Positions 28,818 through 37,078 of a stretch of DNA of 64,000 nt are shown piece by piece; position 1 is the first letter of the stretch; each line of letters opens with the position of its first letter. The notes below the pieces were generated by a model, which saw only the letters and a program-made list of their open reading frames with translations, ran no database searches and was not told the DNA's origin. Where the stretch lies: positions 160,855-224,854 of the forward strand of contig JAJXWV010000077.1 of assembly GCA_021781455.1 (NCBI GenBank), in the 5' to 3' direction. The position numbers were made by a program, and so were the translations under genes. Source of the DNA: Acidobacteriota bacterium (GTDB taxonomy: Bacteria; Acidobacteriota; Thermoanaerobaculia; Gp7-AA8).

Positions 28818-30107
28818 CTACCGGTCTTCCTCGCGGCGGATGCGGGCGCCGAGCGCGTTGAGCCGTTCCTCGATGCGCTCGTAGCCGCGGTCGATCTGGT
28901 GAATGTTGTGGATGATGCTCTCGCCCTTGGCGCAGAGCGCCGCCAGCAGCAGGGCCATGCCGGCGCGGATGTCGGGACTGGAGATCTCCGCGCCCTGCAG
29001 CCGGTTGCCGCCGACGATGATGGCGCGGTGCGGATCGCAGAGGATGATCCGCGCTCCCATGGAGATCAGCTTGTCCGTGAAGAACAGGCGCGACTCGAAC
29101 ATCTTCTCGAAGATCATGGCCGTCCCTTCGGCCTGGGTGGCCACGACCACCATGATGGACAGAAGGTCGGCCGGGAACAGCGGCCAGGGCCCGTCGTCGA
29201 TCTTCGGCACGGCCGCGCCGATGTCGTAGCGCACCCGAAGCTCCTGCTCGCGCGGCACGCGGATGTTGTCACCTTCGATCCTCACGTCCACGCCCAGCTT
29301 TTCGAGCATGTGCCGCACCGCGTACATGTGCTCCGGGACGGCGTCCTCGATCAGGAGCTCGCTGCGCGTGACGGCGGCCAGTCCGATGTAAGACCCGACC
29401 TCGATGTGATCGCTGGGAATGTGAAAGTCCCCGCCGTGCAGCGACTCCACCCCGCGAATGGTCAGCGAGTTCGTGGCGATGCCTTCGATGTGCGCACCCA
29501 GGAGGTTGAGAAACCGGCACAAGTCCTGGACGTGCGGCTCGGCAGCCGCGTTGTAGATGAGCGTCTCCCCTTCCGCGAGGGCCGCGGCCATGATGGCGTT
29601 CTCCGTGGCCGTGACGGAAGCCTCGTCGAGAAACATCTTCCGGCCGCGGAGCGCGCGGACGCTCATGCGGTAGTCGTAGGCCGAGACTTCGATCTGCGCG
29701 CCCAGGGACTCCAGGGCCATCAGGTGCGTGTCGACGCGCCTGCGGCCGATGGCGTCACCGCCGGGTTTGGCGACCACGGCCGCGCCGCAGCGGGCCAGCA
29801 GAGGTCCGGCCAGCAGGATCGAGGCGCGGATCTGCCTCGACAGGGCTCCGTCAGGCGTCGAGGAAATCTCCCCCTTCGCCTGGACGCGGACCACGTTCTC
29901 TGCGAGCCGCTCGACCGAAGCGCCGATCCCCTTTAGGATCTCGAGCATGACCCGGACATCCTGGATGTCGGGCAGATTGCGAAGGACGACCGCCTCATCC
30001 GTCAGCAGGCAGGCCGCCAGGATCGGCAGGGCGGCATTCTTGTTCCCGCCTGGCCGGATCGATCCTTCCAGCCTCCGGCCGCCTTCGACGACGAAGCGCT
30101 CTTTCAT
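28818..30107 (-). CDS. murA: UDP-N-acetylglucosamine 1-carboxyvinyltransferase MurA with Asp at the fosfomycin-binding position
   Basis: First committed step of peptidoglycan synthesis: transfers enolpyruvate from PEP to UDP-GlcNAc. The substrate motif GGNKNAALPILAA lies at about residues 20-33, and the C-terminus has the family motif IDRGYERIEERLNALGA. The active-site loop reads PGGDAIG, with Asp118 where most enzymes, such as E. coli MurA (PGGCTIG, Cys115), have Cys. That Cys is the residue fosfomycin alkylates; natural Asp versions, as in Mycobacterium tuberculosis, are fosfomycin-resistant. It is 429 aa. It is 22 bp upstream of folP and has its own -10 box. Confidence 0.97.
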   Translation of the reverse strand: MKERFVVEGGRRLEGSIRPGGNKNAALPILAACLLTDEAVVLRNLPDIQDVRVMLEILKGIGASVERLAENVVRVQAKGEISSTPDGALSRQIRASILLAGPLLARCGAAVVAKPGGDAIGRRRVDTHLMALESLGAQIEVSAYDYRMSVRALRGRKMFLDEASVTATENAIMAAALAEGETLIYNAAAEPHVQDLCRFLNLLGAHIEGIATNSLTIRGVESLHGGDFHIPSDHIEVGSYIGLAAVTRSELLIEDAVPEHMYAVRHMLEKLGVDVRIEGDNIRVPREQELRVRYDIGAAVPKIDDGPWPLFPADLLSIMVVVATQAEGTAMIFEKMFESRLFFTDKLISMGARIILCDPHRAIIVGGNRLQGAEISSPDIRAGMALLLAALCAKGESIIHNIHQIDRGYERIEERLNALGARIRREEDR

Positions 30108-30116
30108 TCGCGGCGC

Positions 30117-30122
30117 ATTCTA
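30117..30122 (-). promoter_or_regulatory. -10 box of murA
   Basis: TAGAAT on the minus strand, 9 nt before the murA ATG at 30107, with no Shine-Dalgarno between. A leaderless or near-leaderless start is predicted. Confidence 0.65.
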
Positions 30123-30155
30123 TTCGAGGGATGAGGCATGAGGCGCTGTCCCGGT

Positions 30156-30239
30156 CGCCAGGTCACCGGGTCACCAGGTTGACCGCATCCGGTGACTTGG
30201 TGACCCGGTGACCCGGTGACTCGGTGACCCGGTGACCCG
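30156..30239. repeat. Inverted octamer array, GGGTCACC family, between divergent genes
   Basis: The left arm 30156-30182 and the longer right arm 30189-30239 (GGTGACCC/GGTGACTC units) lie between the divergent promoters of murA and the metallo-hydrolase gene. Confidence 0.9.
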
Positions 30240-30264
30240 CCTTCCATTCACGTGACGAGTGCCG

Positions 30265-30270
30265 TATCTT
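30265..30270 (+). promoter_or_regulatory. -10 box of the metallo-hydrolase gene
   Basis: TATCTT lies 7 nt before the ATG at 30278. Transcription would begin at about the A of the ATG. Confidence 0.5.
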
Positions 30271-30277
30271 GATCGCG

Positions 30278-31108
30278 ATGATCGTCGCTCCACTCGGATC
30301 GGGCAGCGCGGGCAATTCCTACTACTTCGAGAGCGACGGAACGAGCATCCTCATCGACGCCGGATTCGGCCCGCGGGAGACCCGGAAACGGCTGGAGATC
30401 ATCGGGCGCGAAGCCGAATCGCTCCGCGCCGTCGTCCTCACTCACGAGCATCACGACCACATCCGCGGCGCCGAGCGCATCGCCCGGAAGTACCGCATTC
30501 CCATCTACCTCACGCGCGGCACGCTCGACGGCTCGAGCATCGATACCTCAGAAACGAAGGTCGTCGTCTTCGAGAACAACTCCACGTTCTCGATCGGCGA
30601 CCTGAACGTGCACGCCCGCAGGACGCTGCACGATGCCACCGATCCGGCCTGCTTCGTCGTCGAGTCGCGCGACGGCACGCGCATCGGCCTGGCCAGCGAC
30701 CTCGGCTGCGTCGACGACCCCGTCATCGAGCACCTCCGCCGCTGCGACGGCCTCTTCTTCGAGTCCAACCACGACCTCGACATGTTGCGCATGGGCAGCT
30801 ATCCGTGGTCGCTCAAGCGTCGCATCATGTCCCGCTTCGGTCACCTTTCGAACGACGACTCGCTGGCCGCGGTGCAGAAACTGATTGATTCGGAGCTCAA
30901 GACGCTCTGCCTGATCCACTTGTCACAGAAAAACAACCACGAGTCGATCGTACGCGAGATGGCCGCCGCGCTGCTCGATCGCCAGGGGGCCCGGCTCGAT
31001 CTCGGGATCGCCCGGCAGTTCGAGCCGACCGGCGTCTTCGCGATCGAGAGGCGGGCAGCGCCCCGACCGGCCAGGATCGCTCCCTTCGCCCAGATGCCGC
31101 TTTTTTAG
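30278..31108 (+). CDS. Metallo-beta-lactamase-fold hydrolase, YycJ/WalJ-like
   Basis: Zinc-dependent hydrolase of the MBL fold. The hallmark HxHxDH motif is His56, His58, Asp60, His61 in THEHHDH. It starts VAPLGSGSAGNSYYFE, a pattern typical of the YycJ/WalJ branch, whose members are implicated in DNA repair or cell-wall control. Further metal ligands are likely in ASDLGCVDD and LIHLSQKNNH. It is 276 aa with no signal peptide, so cytoplasmic. The ATG at 30278 is preferred to a TTG at 30269 because of the -10 box position. The exact substrate cannot be read from the sequence. Confidence 0.88.
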   Translation: MIVAPLGSGSAGNSYYFESDGTSILIDAGFGPRETRKRLEIIGREAESLRAVVLTHEHHDHIRGAERIARKYRIPIYLTRGTLDGSSIDTSETKVVVFENNSTFSIGDLNVHARRTLHDATDPACFVVESRDGTRIGLASDLGCVDDPVIEHLRRCDGLFFESNHDLDMLRMGSYPWSLKRRIMSRFGHLSNDDSLAAVQKLIDSELKTLCLIHLSQKNNHESIVREMAAALLDRQGARLDLGIARQFEPTGVFAIERRAAPRPARIAPFAQMPLF

Positions 31109-31210
31109 AGCGCAGGTCGCAGAGCGCAGGTGGCGAAAGGGATGACCCGTGTTTTCCGTTTCGTTCCTGCACCTCTCCCCCCGCGCTTCGCCATCTGCGC
31201 TCCGCGCTCT
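31107..31210. repeat. Inverted heptamer array, AGAGCGC family
   Basis: The left arm 31107-31135 (AGAGCGCAGGTCGC units, overlapping the upstream stop codon) and right arm 31182-31210 (GCGCTCTG units) flank a 46-nt centre. It lies between the metallo-hydrolase gene and purS. Confidence 0.8.
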
Positions 31211-31229
31211 GTCCCCTAGCGCTCTGGCT

Positions 31230-31235
31230 TAGAAT
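31230..31235 (+). promoter_or_regulatory. -10 box of purS
   Basis: TAGAAT, 8 nt before the purS ATG, with no Shine-Dalgarno. Confidence 0.65.
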
Positions 31236-31243
31236 CCACAGCC

Positions 31244-31492
31244 ATGAAAGCCGTCGTCGTCGTCGAGCTCAAACCGTCCGTCCTCGACCCTCAGGGAAAG
31301 GCGATCCAACATTCGCTGAGCTCGCTTGGATTCGGGGGCGTGGAAGATGTCAGGGTCGGCAAACTGTTCAAGATAACGCTTGCGGACGGTGGGCAGTCAC
31401 GAGATCAAGTCGAATCACAAGTTCGGCAAATGTGCGAACGGCTCCTCGCGAACACGGTCATCGAAACCTTCTCCTACACACTCGAGGGGTAG
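31244..31492 (+). CDS. purS: Phosphoribosylformylglycinamidine synthase subunit PurS
   Basis: Small subunit that bridges PurQ and PurL in the three-part FGAM synthase of purine synthesis. It is 82 aa with the typical PurS pattern: VVVELKPSVLDPQGKAIQHSL near the start, then GVEDVRVGKLFKI, ending NTVIETFSYTLEG. purQ follows after one inserted gene. purL is not in the window, so the complex is encoded at more than one locus. Confidence 0.95.
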   Translation: MKAVVVVELKPSVLDPQGKAIQHSLSSLGFGGVEDVRVGKLFKITLADGGQSRDQVESQVRQMCERLLANTVIETFSYTLEG

Positions 31493-31505
31493 GATCGCAC
31501 GTCTC

Positions 31506-32576
31506 GTGCTGCTCGCCTTATCCGCGGCATCCGCACTGGCAGCCGCCGAAATAGCTCCGCTGGCCGTCGTTCCCTCACGCGATCAGAAAATCGTGCGGCG
31601 CTGGTCGATCGAAGGCGATCCTCACGGCGTCGCCATCGGCAACGACGGCACCCTCTACGTCGGCCTGGCCAAGCCGCAGGCGGTGATCGCCGTCGATCCG
31701 AAGAACGGAGCGATCCTCCGCAAGATCGTTCTCGACTCGGCCGCCATCGCCTCCACGAAAGAGCTCGTCACCATGCGCACGAACCGCGAGGGCACGCGGC
31801 TCTACATCGCCAACGGCAGTGACGAGAGCGCCTCGATCCTGGCGCTTCCCGACCTGGCGGTCCTCCGCGAAATCACCATCGAAGGCGAGCCGATCCGCGA
31901 CATCATTCCCGGTCCGAAGGGCCGCTACCTCTACGTCCTCGGCCGCAGCGTGCACGTCTACGACGCAAACGGCGAGAACGAGATTCACACGCTCACCGAT
32001 CCCGAACCGATGGCCATCGCCGCGAGCAACGACGGCTCGATGCTCGCCGTAGTCGGCAGCGAGGATTTCGGCAACACCAAAGCGACGAGCGTCGCGCTGT
32101 ACGACACCGCGGACTTTCGCGAGATCGCCCGCGATCCGCTGCAGACCACCGATCGCATCACCGGCGCTCTCTTCGCCGCCGGTGACCGCGCCCTGGTGGC
32201 CATCAGCCCCGAACACCTCTTCGACAAACGGGTGATGTCGAGGCCGCCCAAGACCATGACCGCCGGCACCGACGGCGCCATGCGCATGTCCATCGACTTC
32301 GGCGATCTCGTGAACAGCGAGCGCATCTGCCTGCCCGAGGGCAGCGGTCCGCAGATCGTGACCGCCGCGACGGGCAACCTGATCCTGTTCGCGGAGCGCC
32401 GGTGCAACAGCAGCGGCGCGTTCACCGGATCGGCATCGCACATCACACCGGCATCGCTCTACGGCGTCGATGCGTACGCCGTCGCCTTCGACCGCGCCAG
32501 CAACACCCTCGTCACCACCGAGCGCGCAGGATTCCTGACGATCTACAAAGTGCCGCACGCGGCGCTGGCGCGATGA
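31506..32576 (+). CDS. Secreted beta-propeller protein of unknown role
   Basis: The predicted start is a GTG at 31506, 13 bp after purS, giving a signal-peptide-like N-terminus (LLALSAASALAAAE). The frame is open further upstream into purS, but that region is a shadow. The remaining 330 or so residues show repeating four-stranded blades: GDPHGVAIGNDGTLYVGLA, TNREGTRLYIANG, GPKGRYLYVLG, SNDGSMLAVVG. This is the YVTN/NHL/lactonase-like propeller pattern. The protein is 356 aa, periplasmic by inference. It separates purS from purQ with no obvious metabolic link. Confidence 0.75.
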   Translation: MLLALSAASALAAAEIAPLAVVPSRDQKIVRRWSIEGDPHGVAIGNDGTLYVGLAKPQAVIAVDPKNGAILRKIVLDSAAIASTKELVTMRTNREGTRLYIANGSDESASILALPDLAVLREITIEGEPIRDIIPGPKGRYLYVLGRSVHVYDANGENEIHTLTDPEPMAIAASNDGSMLAVVGSEDFGNTKATSVALYDTADFREIARDPLQTTDRITGALFAAGDRALVAISPEHLFDKRVMSRPPKTMTAGTDGAMRMSIDFGDLVNSERICLPEGSGPQIVTAATGNLILFAERRCNSSGAFTGSASHITPASLYGVDAYAVAFDRASNTLVTTERAGFLTIYKVPHAALAR

Positions 32577-32578
32577 AC

Positions 32579-32684
32579 GAGTGCTGAGTACTGAGTACTG
32601 AGTGCTGAGTACTGAGTACTGAGTGACGAGGGGCATGCACTCAGTACTCAGCACTCAGTACTCAGCACTCAGTACTCAGCACTT
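32579..32684. repeat. Inverted heptamer array, CTGAGTN family
   Basis: The left arm (32579-32625) and right arm (32638-32684) each hold six to seven 7-nt units with the variable base A or G on the CTGAGTN strand. The right arm stops 4 bp before the purQ -10 box. Confidence 0.93.
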
Positions 32685-32687
32685 CGG

Positions 32688-32693
32688 TACACT
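32688..32693 (+). promoter_or_regulatory. -10 box of purQ
   Basis: TACACT, 8 nt before the purQ ATG. The -35 position lies within the repeat arm. Confidence 0.6.
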
Positions 32694-32701
32694 GAGCAGA
32701 C

Positions 32702-33406
32702 ATGAAATTCGGCATCGTCATCCTCCCCGGCTCGAACTGCGACCACGACGCCATGCACGTCACCAGCACCCTCATCGGCGCCCAGGCGGAGTTCCTCTGG
32801 CACAAGGACACCGACCTCAAAGGCGCCGACTGCGTGATCATCCCCGGCGGCTTCGCATACGGCGACTACCTTCGCGCCGGAGCGCTGGCGAAATTTGCTC
32901 CGATCATGGAACCGATCCGGCGCCACGCGGCCGGCGGCGGGCTGGTGCTCGGCATCTGCAACGGGTTTCAGGTGCTGACCGAGGTCGGTCTCCTGCCCGG
33001 CGCTCTGATGCGCAACCAGCACCTCCGTTTCCTCGGGCGGGACGTCTTCATCCGCGCCGAGCAGACCGACACGCCGTTCACGAGTCAGCTGACCGCGGGA
33101 CAAATCCTCCGCACGCCGATCGCCCACGGTGAAGGCAACTACTTCGCCGAAGCGGCGGTGCTGGACGAGCTGGAGCACAATCGCCAGATCGTCTTCCGCT
33201 ACTGCGATGACGAGGGGCGGCTGACGGCGGAGGCGAACCCGAACGGCTCGTCGCGCAACATCGCCGGCGTGTGCAACCGCGAGCGCAACGTCGTCGGGAT
33301 GATGCCGCATCCGGAGCGCTGTTCCGAGGCGCTGCTGGGCAACGCCGACGGCCTGGGGATCTTCCGCTCGATCGCGGCGTCGCTGGCCCATTCCCCGTCA
33401 CTCTGA
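32702..33406 (+). CDS. purQ: Phosphoribosylformylglycinamidine synthase glutaminase subunit PurQ
   Basis: Class I glutamine amidotransferase that supplies ammonia to PurL. The nucleophile is Cys86 in [12 protein letters not shown]. The catalytic His/Glu pair lies in [14 protein letters not shown] near residue 200. The N-terminus [16 protein letters not shown] is typical of PurQ. It is 234 aa. The last residues (SPSL) and the stop codon are within a GTCACTCTGAGCC repeat. The gene is read from its own promoter, not with purS. Confidence 0.97.
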   Translation: MKFGIVILPGSNCDHDAMHVTSTLIGAQAEFLWHKDTDLKGADCVIIPGGFAYGDYLRAGALAKFAPIMEPIRRHAAGGGLVLGICNGFQVLTEVGLLPGALMRNQHLRFLGRDVFIRAEQTDTPFTSQLTAGQILRTPIAHGEGNYFAEAAVLDELEHNRQIVFRYCDDEGRLTAEANPNGSSRNIAGVCNRERNVVGMMPHPERCSEALLGNADGLGIFRSIAASLAHSPSL

Positions 33407-33448
33407 GCCGGCCGAGCCCCGTTACCGTCACTCTGAGCCGGCGGACTC
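33398..33448. repeat. Two copies of the GTCACTCTGAGCC repeat
   Basis: GTCACTCTGAGCCGGCCGAG and a second copy about 28 bp later. The first copy provides the purQ stop codon. Further copies form a large palindrome at 59610-59945. Confidence 0.8.
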
Positions 33449-33535
33449 CTATTTCGCCACGGTGTACTCGAGCGGAATGGCGATCTGCGGCCGGCCCAAC
33501 GGGATCTCGCGGCTGAAGCGAAGAGCCATATTGGA
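33449..33535 (-). pseudogene. Possible 3' remnant of a gene cut by a palindromic element
   Basis: The minus-strand frame ending at 33449 reads as a plausible protein C-terminus ([20 protein letters not shown]...), but upstream of 33535 it turns into a repeat element. I read it as the stub of a degraded gene. It is too short to identify. Confidence 0.3.
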
Positions 33536-33600
33536 GTGCGGACGTCTCGTCCGCAACCGCCGGACGTCTCGTCCGGCGGTGGAAGATCTCCGGCGCTGCG
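33536..33600. repeat. Palindromic GGACGTCTCGTCC element
   Basis: Two nested palindromes, GCGGACGTCTCGTCCGC and CCGGACGTCTCGTCCGG, in tandem. A larger diverged copy is at 49459-49566. It resembles a REP-type element. Confidence 0.75.
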
Positions 33601-33653
33601 AGAAAACGATCAGAGGAGGACGTCCGCGCTCCGAAGTCCGCATGATCGAGAGG

Positions 33654-33659
33654 TAAACT
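33654..33659 (+). promoter_or_regulatory. -10 box of the FabG-like gene
   Basis: TAAACT, 9 nt before the ATG at 33669, with no Shine-Dalgarno. Confidence 0.55.
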
Positions 33660-33668
33660 GCGCCGCGC

Positions 33669-34415
33669 ATGTCCAAAACGGCGCTGATCACCGGCGGATC
33701 ACGTGGCATCGGGCGCGTTACGGCGATGCGCCTGATCAACGATGGGTGGGCGGTGGCGTTCACGTACAACCAGTCCATCGATGCGGCGTTGACCTTCGAG
33801 CAGGAAGCGACGGCCAAGCTGGGGCCGAACCGGCCGCAGATCGCTTCCTATGAGTGCGACGTTCGCGACCACGCGTCGAACCGCAAGCTCGTGGAGATCG
33901 TGCGGGAGCGCTTCGGGTCGATCGATGCCCTGATCAACAACGCCGGAATCCGCGAAGACGCGCTGCTCTACAACATGCGTGAGGAGCAGTGGAACGACGT
34001 CGTGGACACGGACCTCAGCGGCGTATGGTCGATGACTCAGGCCGTGGTGCCACTGATGATGCAGCAGCGAGGCGGCGCCATCGTGAACGTCGTTTCCCTC
34101 TCCGGATTGCACGGCGTCGTCGGACAGGCGAACTATTCGGCGGCCAAGGGCGGCGTCATCGCCATGAGCCGCAGCATCGCACGCGAGCTGGCCCGCAGCG
34201 GCATCCGCGTCAACTGCGTCGCGCCGGGGCTCGTGGAAACCGACATGACCGCCGACCTCGATCCAGACGTGCGCAAGGCCATGATCCGCGAGATCCCGAT
34301 CCGGCGGATCATCACGCCGGCCGAAGTCGCCGCCGCCATCGCCTTCCTCATCTCCGACGAGGCCAGTGCCATCACCGGACAGGTGCTGGCAGTCGACGGC
34401 GGCACCAGCGCCTAG
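33669..34415 (+). CDS. FabG-like 3-oxoacyl-ACP reductase (SDR family)
   Basis: Short-chain dehydrogenase/reductase. The NAD(P)H motif TGGSRGIG is at residues 8-15 and NNAG at 90-93. The catalytic residues are Ser143, Tyr156 and Lys160 (GQANYSAAKGG). The C-terminus (ITGQVLAVDGGTSA) is typical of FabG. It is 248 aa. It is most like beta-ketoacyl-ACP reductases of fatty acid synthesis, but no other fab gene is nearby, so another keto-reductase role remains possible. Confidence 0.88.
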   Translation: MSKTALITGGSRGIGRVTAMRLINDGWAVAFTYNQSIDAALTFEQEATAKLGPNRPQIASYECDVRDHASNRKLVEIVRERFGSIDALINNAGIREDALLYNMREEQWNDVVDTDLSGVWSMTQAVVPLMMQQRGGAIVNVVSLSGLHGVVGQANYSAAKGGVIAMSRSIARELARSGIRVNCVAPGLVETDMTADLDPDVRKAMIREIPIRRIITPAEVAAAIAFLISDEASAITGQVLAVDGGTSA

Positions 34416-34417
34416 CG

Positions 34418-34669
34418 TCAGGCGCGCCGAATCACGCGCAACAGCCAGATCAGGATCACCGCGCCGACGAACGCGCTGATCAGAGACCAGATCAGGCCGC
34501 CCCCGCCGATCCCCAGCATGCCGAACAACCAGCCGCCGACGAGCGCGCCGATGACGCCGACGATGAGGTCGCCGATCAATCCGTATCCGCCGCCACGCAT
34601 CACGCGGCCGGCCAGCCATCCCGCAATCAGTCCGATGATGAGAAACCAGATCAGTCCATTCGCGGCCAT
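34418..34669 (-). CDS. GlsB/YeaQ/YmgE-family small membrane protein
   Basis: An 83-residue hydrophobic protein with three glycine-rich membrane helices: LIWFLIIGLIAGWLAGRVMRGGG, LIVGVIGALVGGWLFGMLG and SLISAFVGAVILIWLLRVI. This is the transglycosylase-associated (GlsB/YeaQ/YmgE) family, often induced by envelope stress; no enzymatic activity is established. A clear ribosome site (GGAGGA) precedes the ATG. The 3' end lies 2 bp from that of the convergent SDR gene. Confidence 0.92.
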   Translation of the reverse strand: MAANGLIWFLIIGLIAGWLAGRVMRGGGYGLIGDLIVGVIGALVGGWLFGMLGIGGGGLIWSLISAFVGAVILIWLLRVIRRA

Positions 34670-34724
34670 GAGTCCTCCGTTGCTGGCGGAGTGAGCAAGT
34701 GCCGGACCAGCCTAAGCCTTTGCC

Positions 34725-34928
34725 TCAGATGAGACCGCGGGCGATGAGCACCGGCACCGCGAGGAGCACGACTCCGATCAGTGCGACCGCCCAGGCGCTG
34801 TCGAAAAAGTACGGATAGATCGCCAGGAGAACCCCGGAAATGAGGTAGGGCAGGTTGGTCGTGCGCTTGCCGTACACGAAGTACACGCCGCCGATGGATC
34901 CGAACAGAAGGCCGAAGAAAAGGGACAT
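34725..34928 (-). CDS. Small two- to three-span membrane protein, function unknown
   Basis: 67 residues with hydrophobic segments LFFGLLFGSIGGVYFVYGKR, YLISGVLLAIYPYFF and WAVALIGVVLLAVPVLIA. Similar small proteins occur beside many bacterial genes without a known function. It follows the P1 peptidase gene by 4 bp and is probably co-transcribed with it. Confidence 0.7.
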   Translation of the reverse strand: MSLFFGLLFGSIGGVYFVYGKRTTNLPYLISGVLLAIYPYFFDSAWAVALIGVVLLAVPVLIARGLI

Positions 34929-34932
34929 GGTT

Positions 34933-36060
<1,128 letters not shown>

Positions 36061-36068
36061 GGAAAAGC

Positions 36069-36078
36069 AGTCTACAAT
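36069..36078. promoter_or_regulatory. Overlapping divergent -10 boxes in a 28-bp intergenic region
   Basis: The 10 bp AGTCTACAAT holds TACAAT on the plus strand (36073-36078), 10 nt before the glycosyltransferase ATG, and TAGACT on the minus strand (36074-36069), 8 nt before the peptidase ATG. Both would give nearly leaderless transcripts and should compete for RNA polymerase. Confidence 0.6.
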
Positions 36079-36088
36079 CCGCGGCCCG

Positions 36089-37027
36089 ATGGGCCCCTAT
36101 TTCAGCGTCGTCGTCCCGACCTACAACCGACTCGACATGCTCCTGCGCGTTCTCGACGCGCTCGACGCGCAGAGCGGGGCGCCGGAGACGGAGGTCATCG
36201 TCATCGACGACGGGTCGAGCGACGACACGCGCGCGGCGCTCGAAAGACGGACCCAGGAACGGCGCCAGGCGCTTCCTCCGCTGATGTTCCGCTCACAGCC
36301 GAACGGCGGCCCCGGACGCGCCCGCAACCACGGCGTGTCGCTGGCCCAGGGAAAGTTCGTGGTCTTCATCGGCGACGACACCGTTCCCGAGCCGCAATTT
36401 CTGGCCGAGCACGCACGCGTTCACGTCCAGTCGAACGACGATTCGATGCTGGCCTGTCTCGGTTTCACCGGCTGGCCGCCCGGCGAGCGCGTCACCGCGT
36501 TCATGGACTACATCAACGACTACGGCCTGCAGTTCGGCTACAAGCTCATCGAGGACGGCGCCATCGTCCCCTTCAACTTCTTCTACACGTCGAACATCTC
36601 GATCGACCGCGCGCTGCTCGCGGCGCATCCCTTCGACACGATCTTTCCTGCGGCCGCCTGGGAAGACATCGAGCTTGCCTATCGCCTCGATGCTCTCGGC
36701 CTGAAGATCCGCTACGACGCCCGCGCCGTCACCCGCCACTACCACCCGATGACCGTCGACTCGTTCGCCCGACGGCAGTACACGGTGGGAAAATCGGGTG
36801 CCATCTTCTACGGCAAGCATCCTGAGCTCGCCCACTTCCTCGGCGTCCACGAGCTCGAGACGCGCACGCTCGCCGACGAAACGCAGCTGTTGCGGCTCCG
36901 CAGGAAAGCGCGCCGCGGCGAGCGCTTCCGCCTCTTCGCGAAGAACGAGGTCTTCGAGACCCTGATGCGGGAACACTACCTGCGCGGGCTGAGGGACGGG
37001 CTGGAAGAATTGAGAATTGAGAATTGA
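36089..37027 (+). CDS. Family 2 glycosyltransferase
   Basis: GT-A-fold transferase for an unknown acceptor. The N-terminus MGPYFSVVVPTYNRLDMLLR is the classic GT2 start. EVIVIDDGSSDDT is the nucleotide-binding region, and FIGDDTV carries the DxD-like metal motif. The C-terminal part (EDIELAYRLDALGLKIRYD) holds the ED motif of GT2 enzymes. I chose the ATG at 36089 because the -10 box precedes it; the frame is open to 36026. The last three residues and the stop (IEN, TGA) are inside an AATTGAG array. It is 312 aa. Confidence 0.9.
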   Translation: MGPYFSVVVPTYNRLDMLLRVLDALDAQSGAPETEVIVIDDGSSDDTRAALERRTQERRQALPPLMFRSQPNGGPGRARNHGVSLAQGKFVVFIGDDTVPEPQFLAEHARVHVQSNDDSMLACLGFTGWPPGERVTAFMDYINDYGLQFGYKLIEDGAIVPFNFFYTSNISIDRALLAAHPFDTIFPAAAWEDIELAYRLDALGLKIRYDARAVTRHYHPMTVDSFARRQYTVGKSGAIFYGKHPELAHFLGVHELETRTLADETQLLRLRRKARRGERFRLFAKNEVFETLMREHYLRGLRDGLEELRIEN

Positions 37028-37063
37028 GAACGTGCCGTTTTCTCAATTCTCAATTCTCAATTC
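37007..37063. repeat. Perfect 24-bp inverted heptamer array, AATTGAG family
   Basis: The arms 37007-37030 and 37040-37063 are perfect reverse complements across a 9-nt loop. The left arm contains the glycosyltransferase stop codon; the right arm ends 2 bp before the tmk -10 box. Confidence 0.95.
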
Positions 37064-37065
37064 GA

Positions 37066-37071
37066 TAGAAT
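37066..37071 (+). promoter_or_regulatory. -10 box of tmk
   Basis: TAGAAT, 7 nt before the GTG start of tmk. A leaderless GTG start is predicted. Confidence 0.65.
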
Positions 37072-37078
37072 CCCGCCC

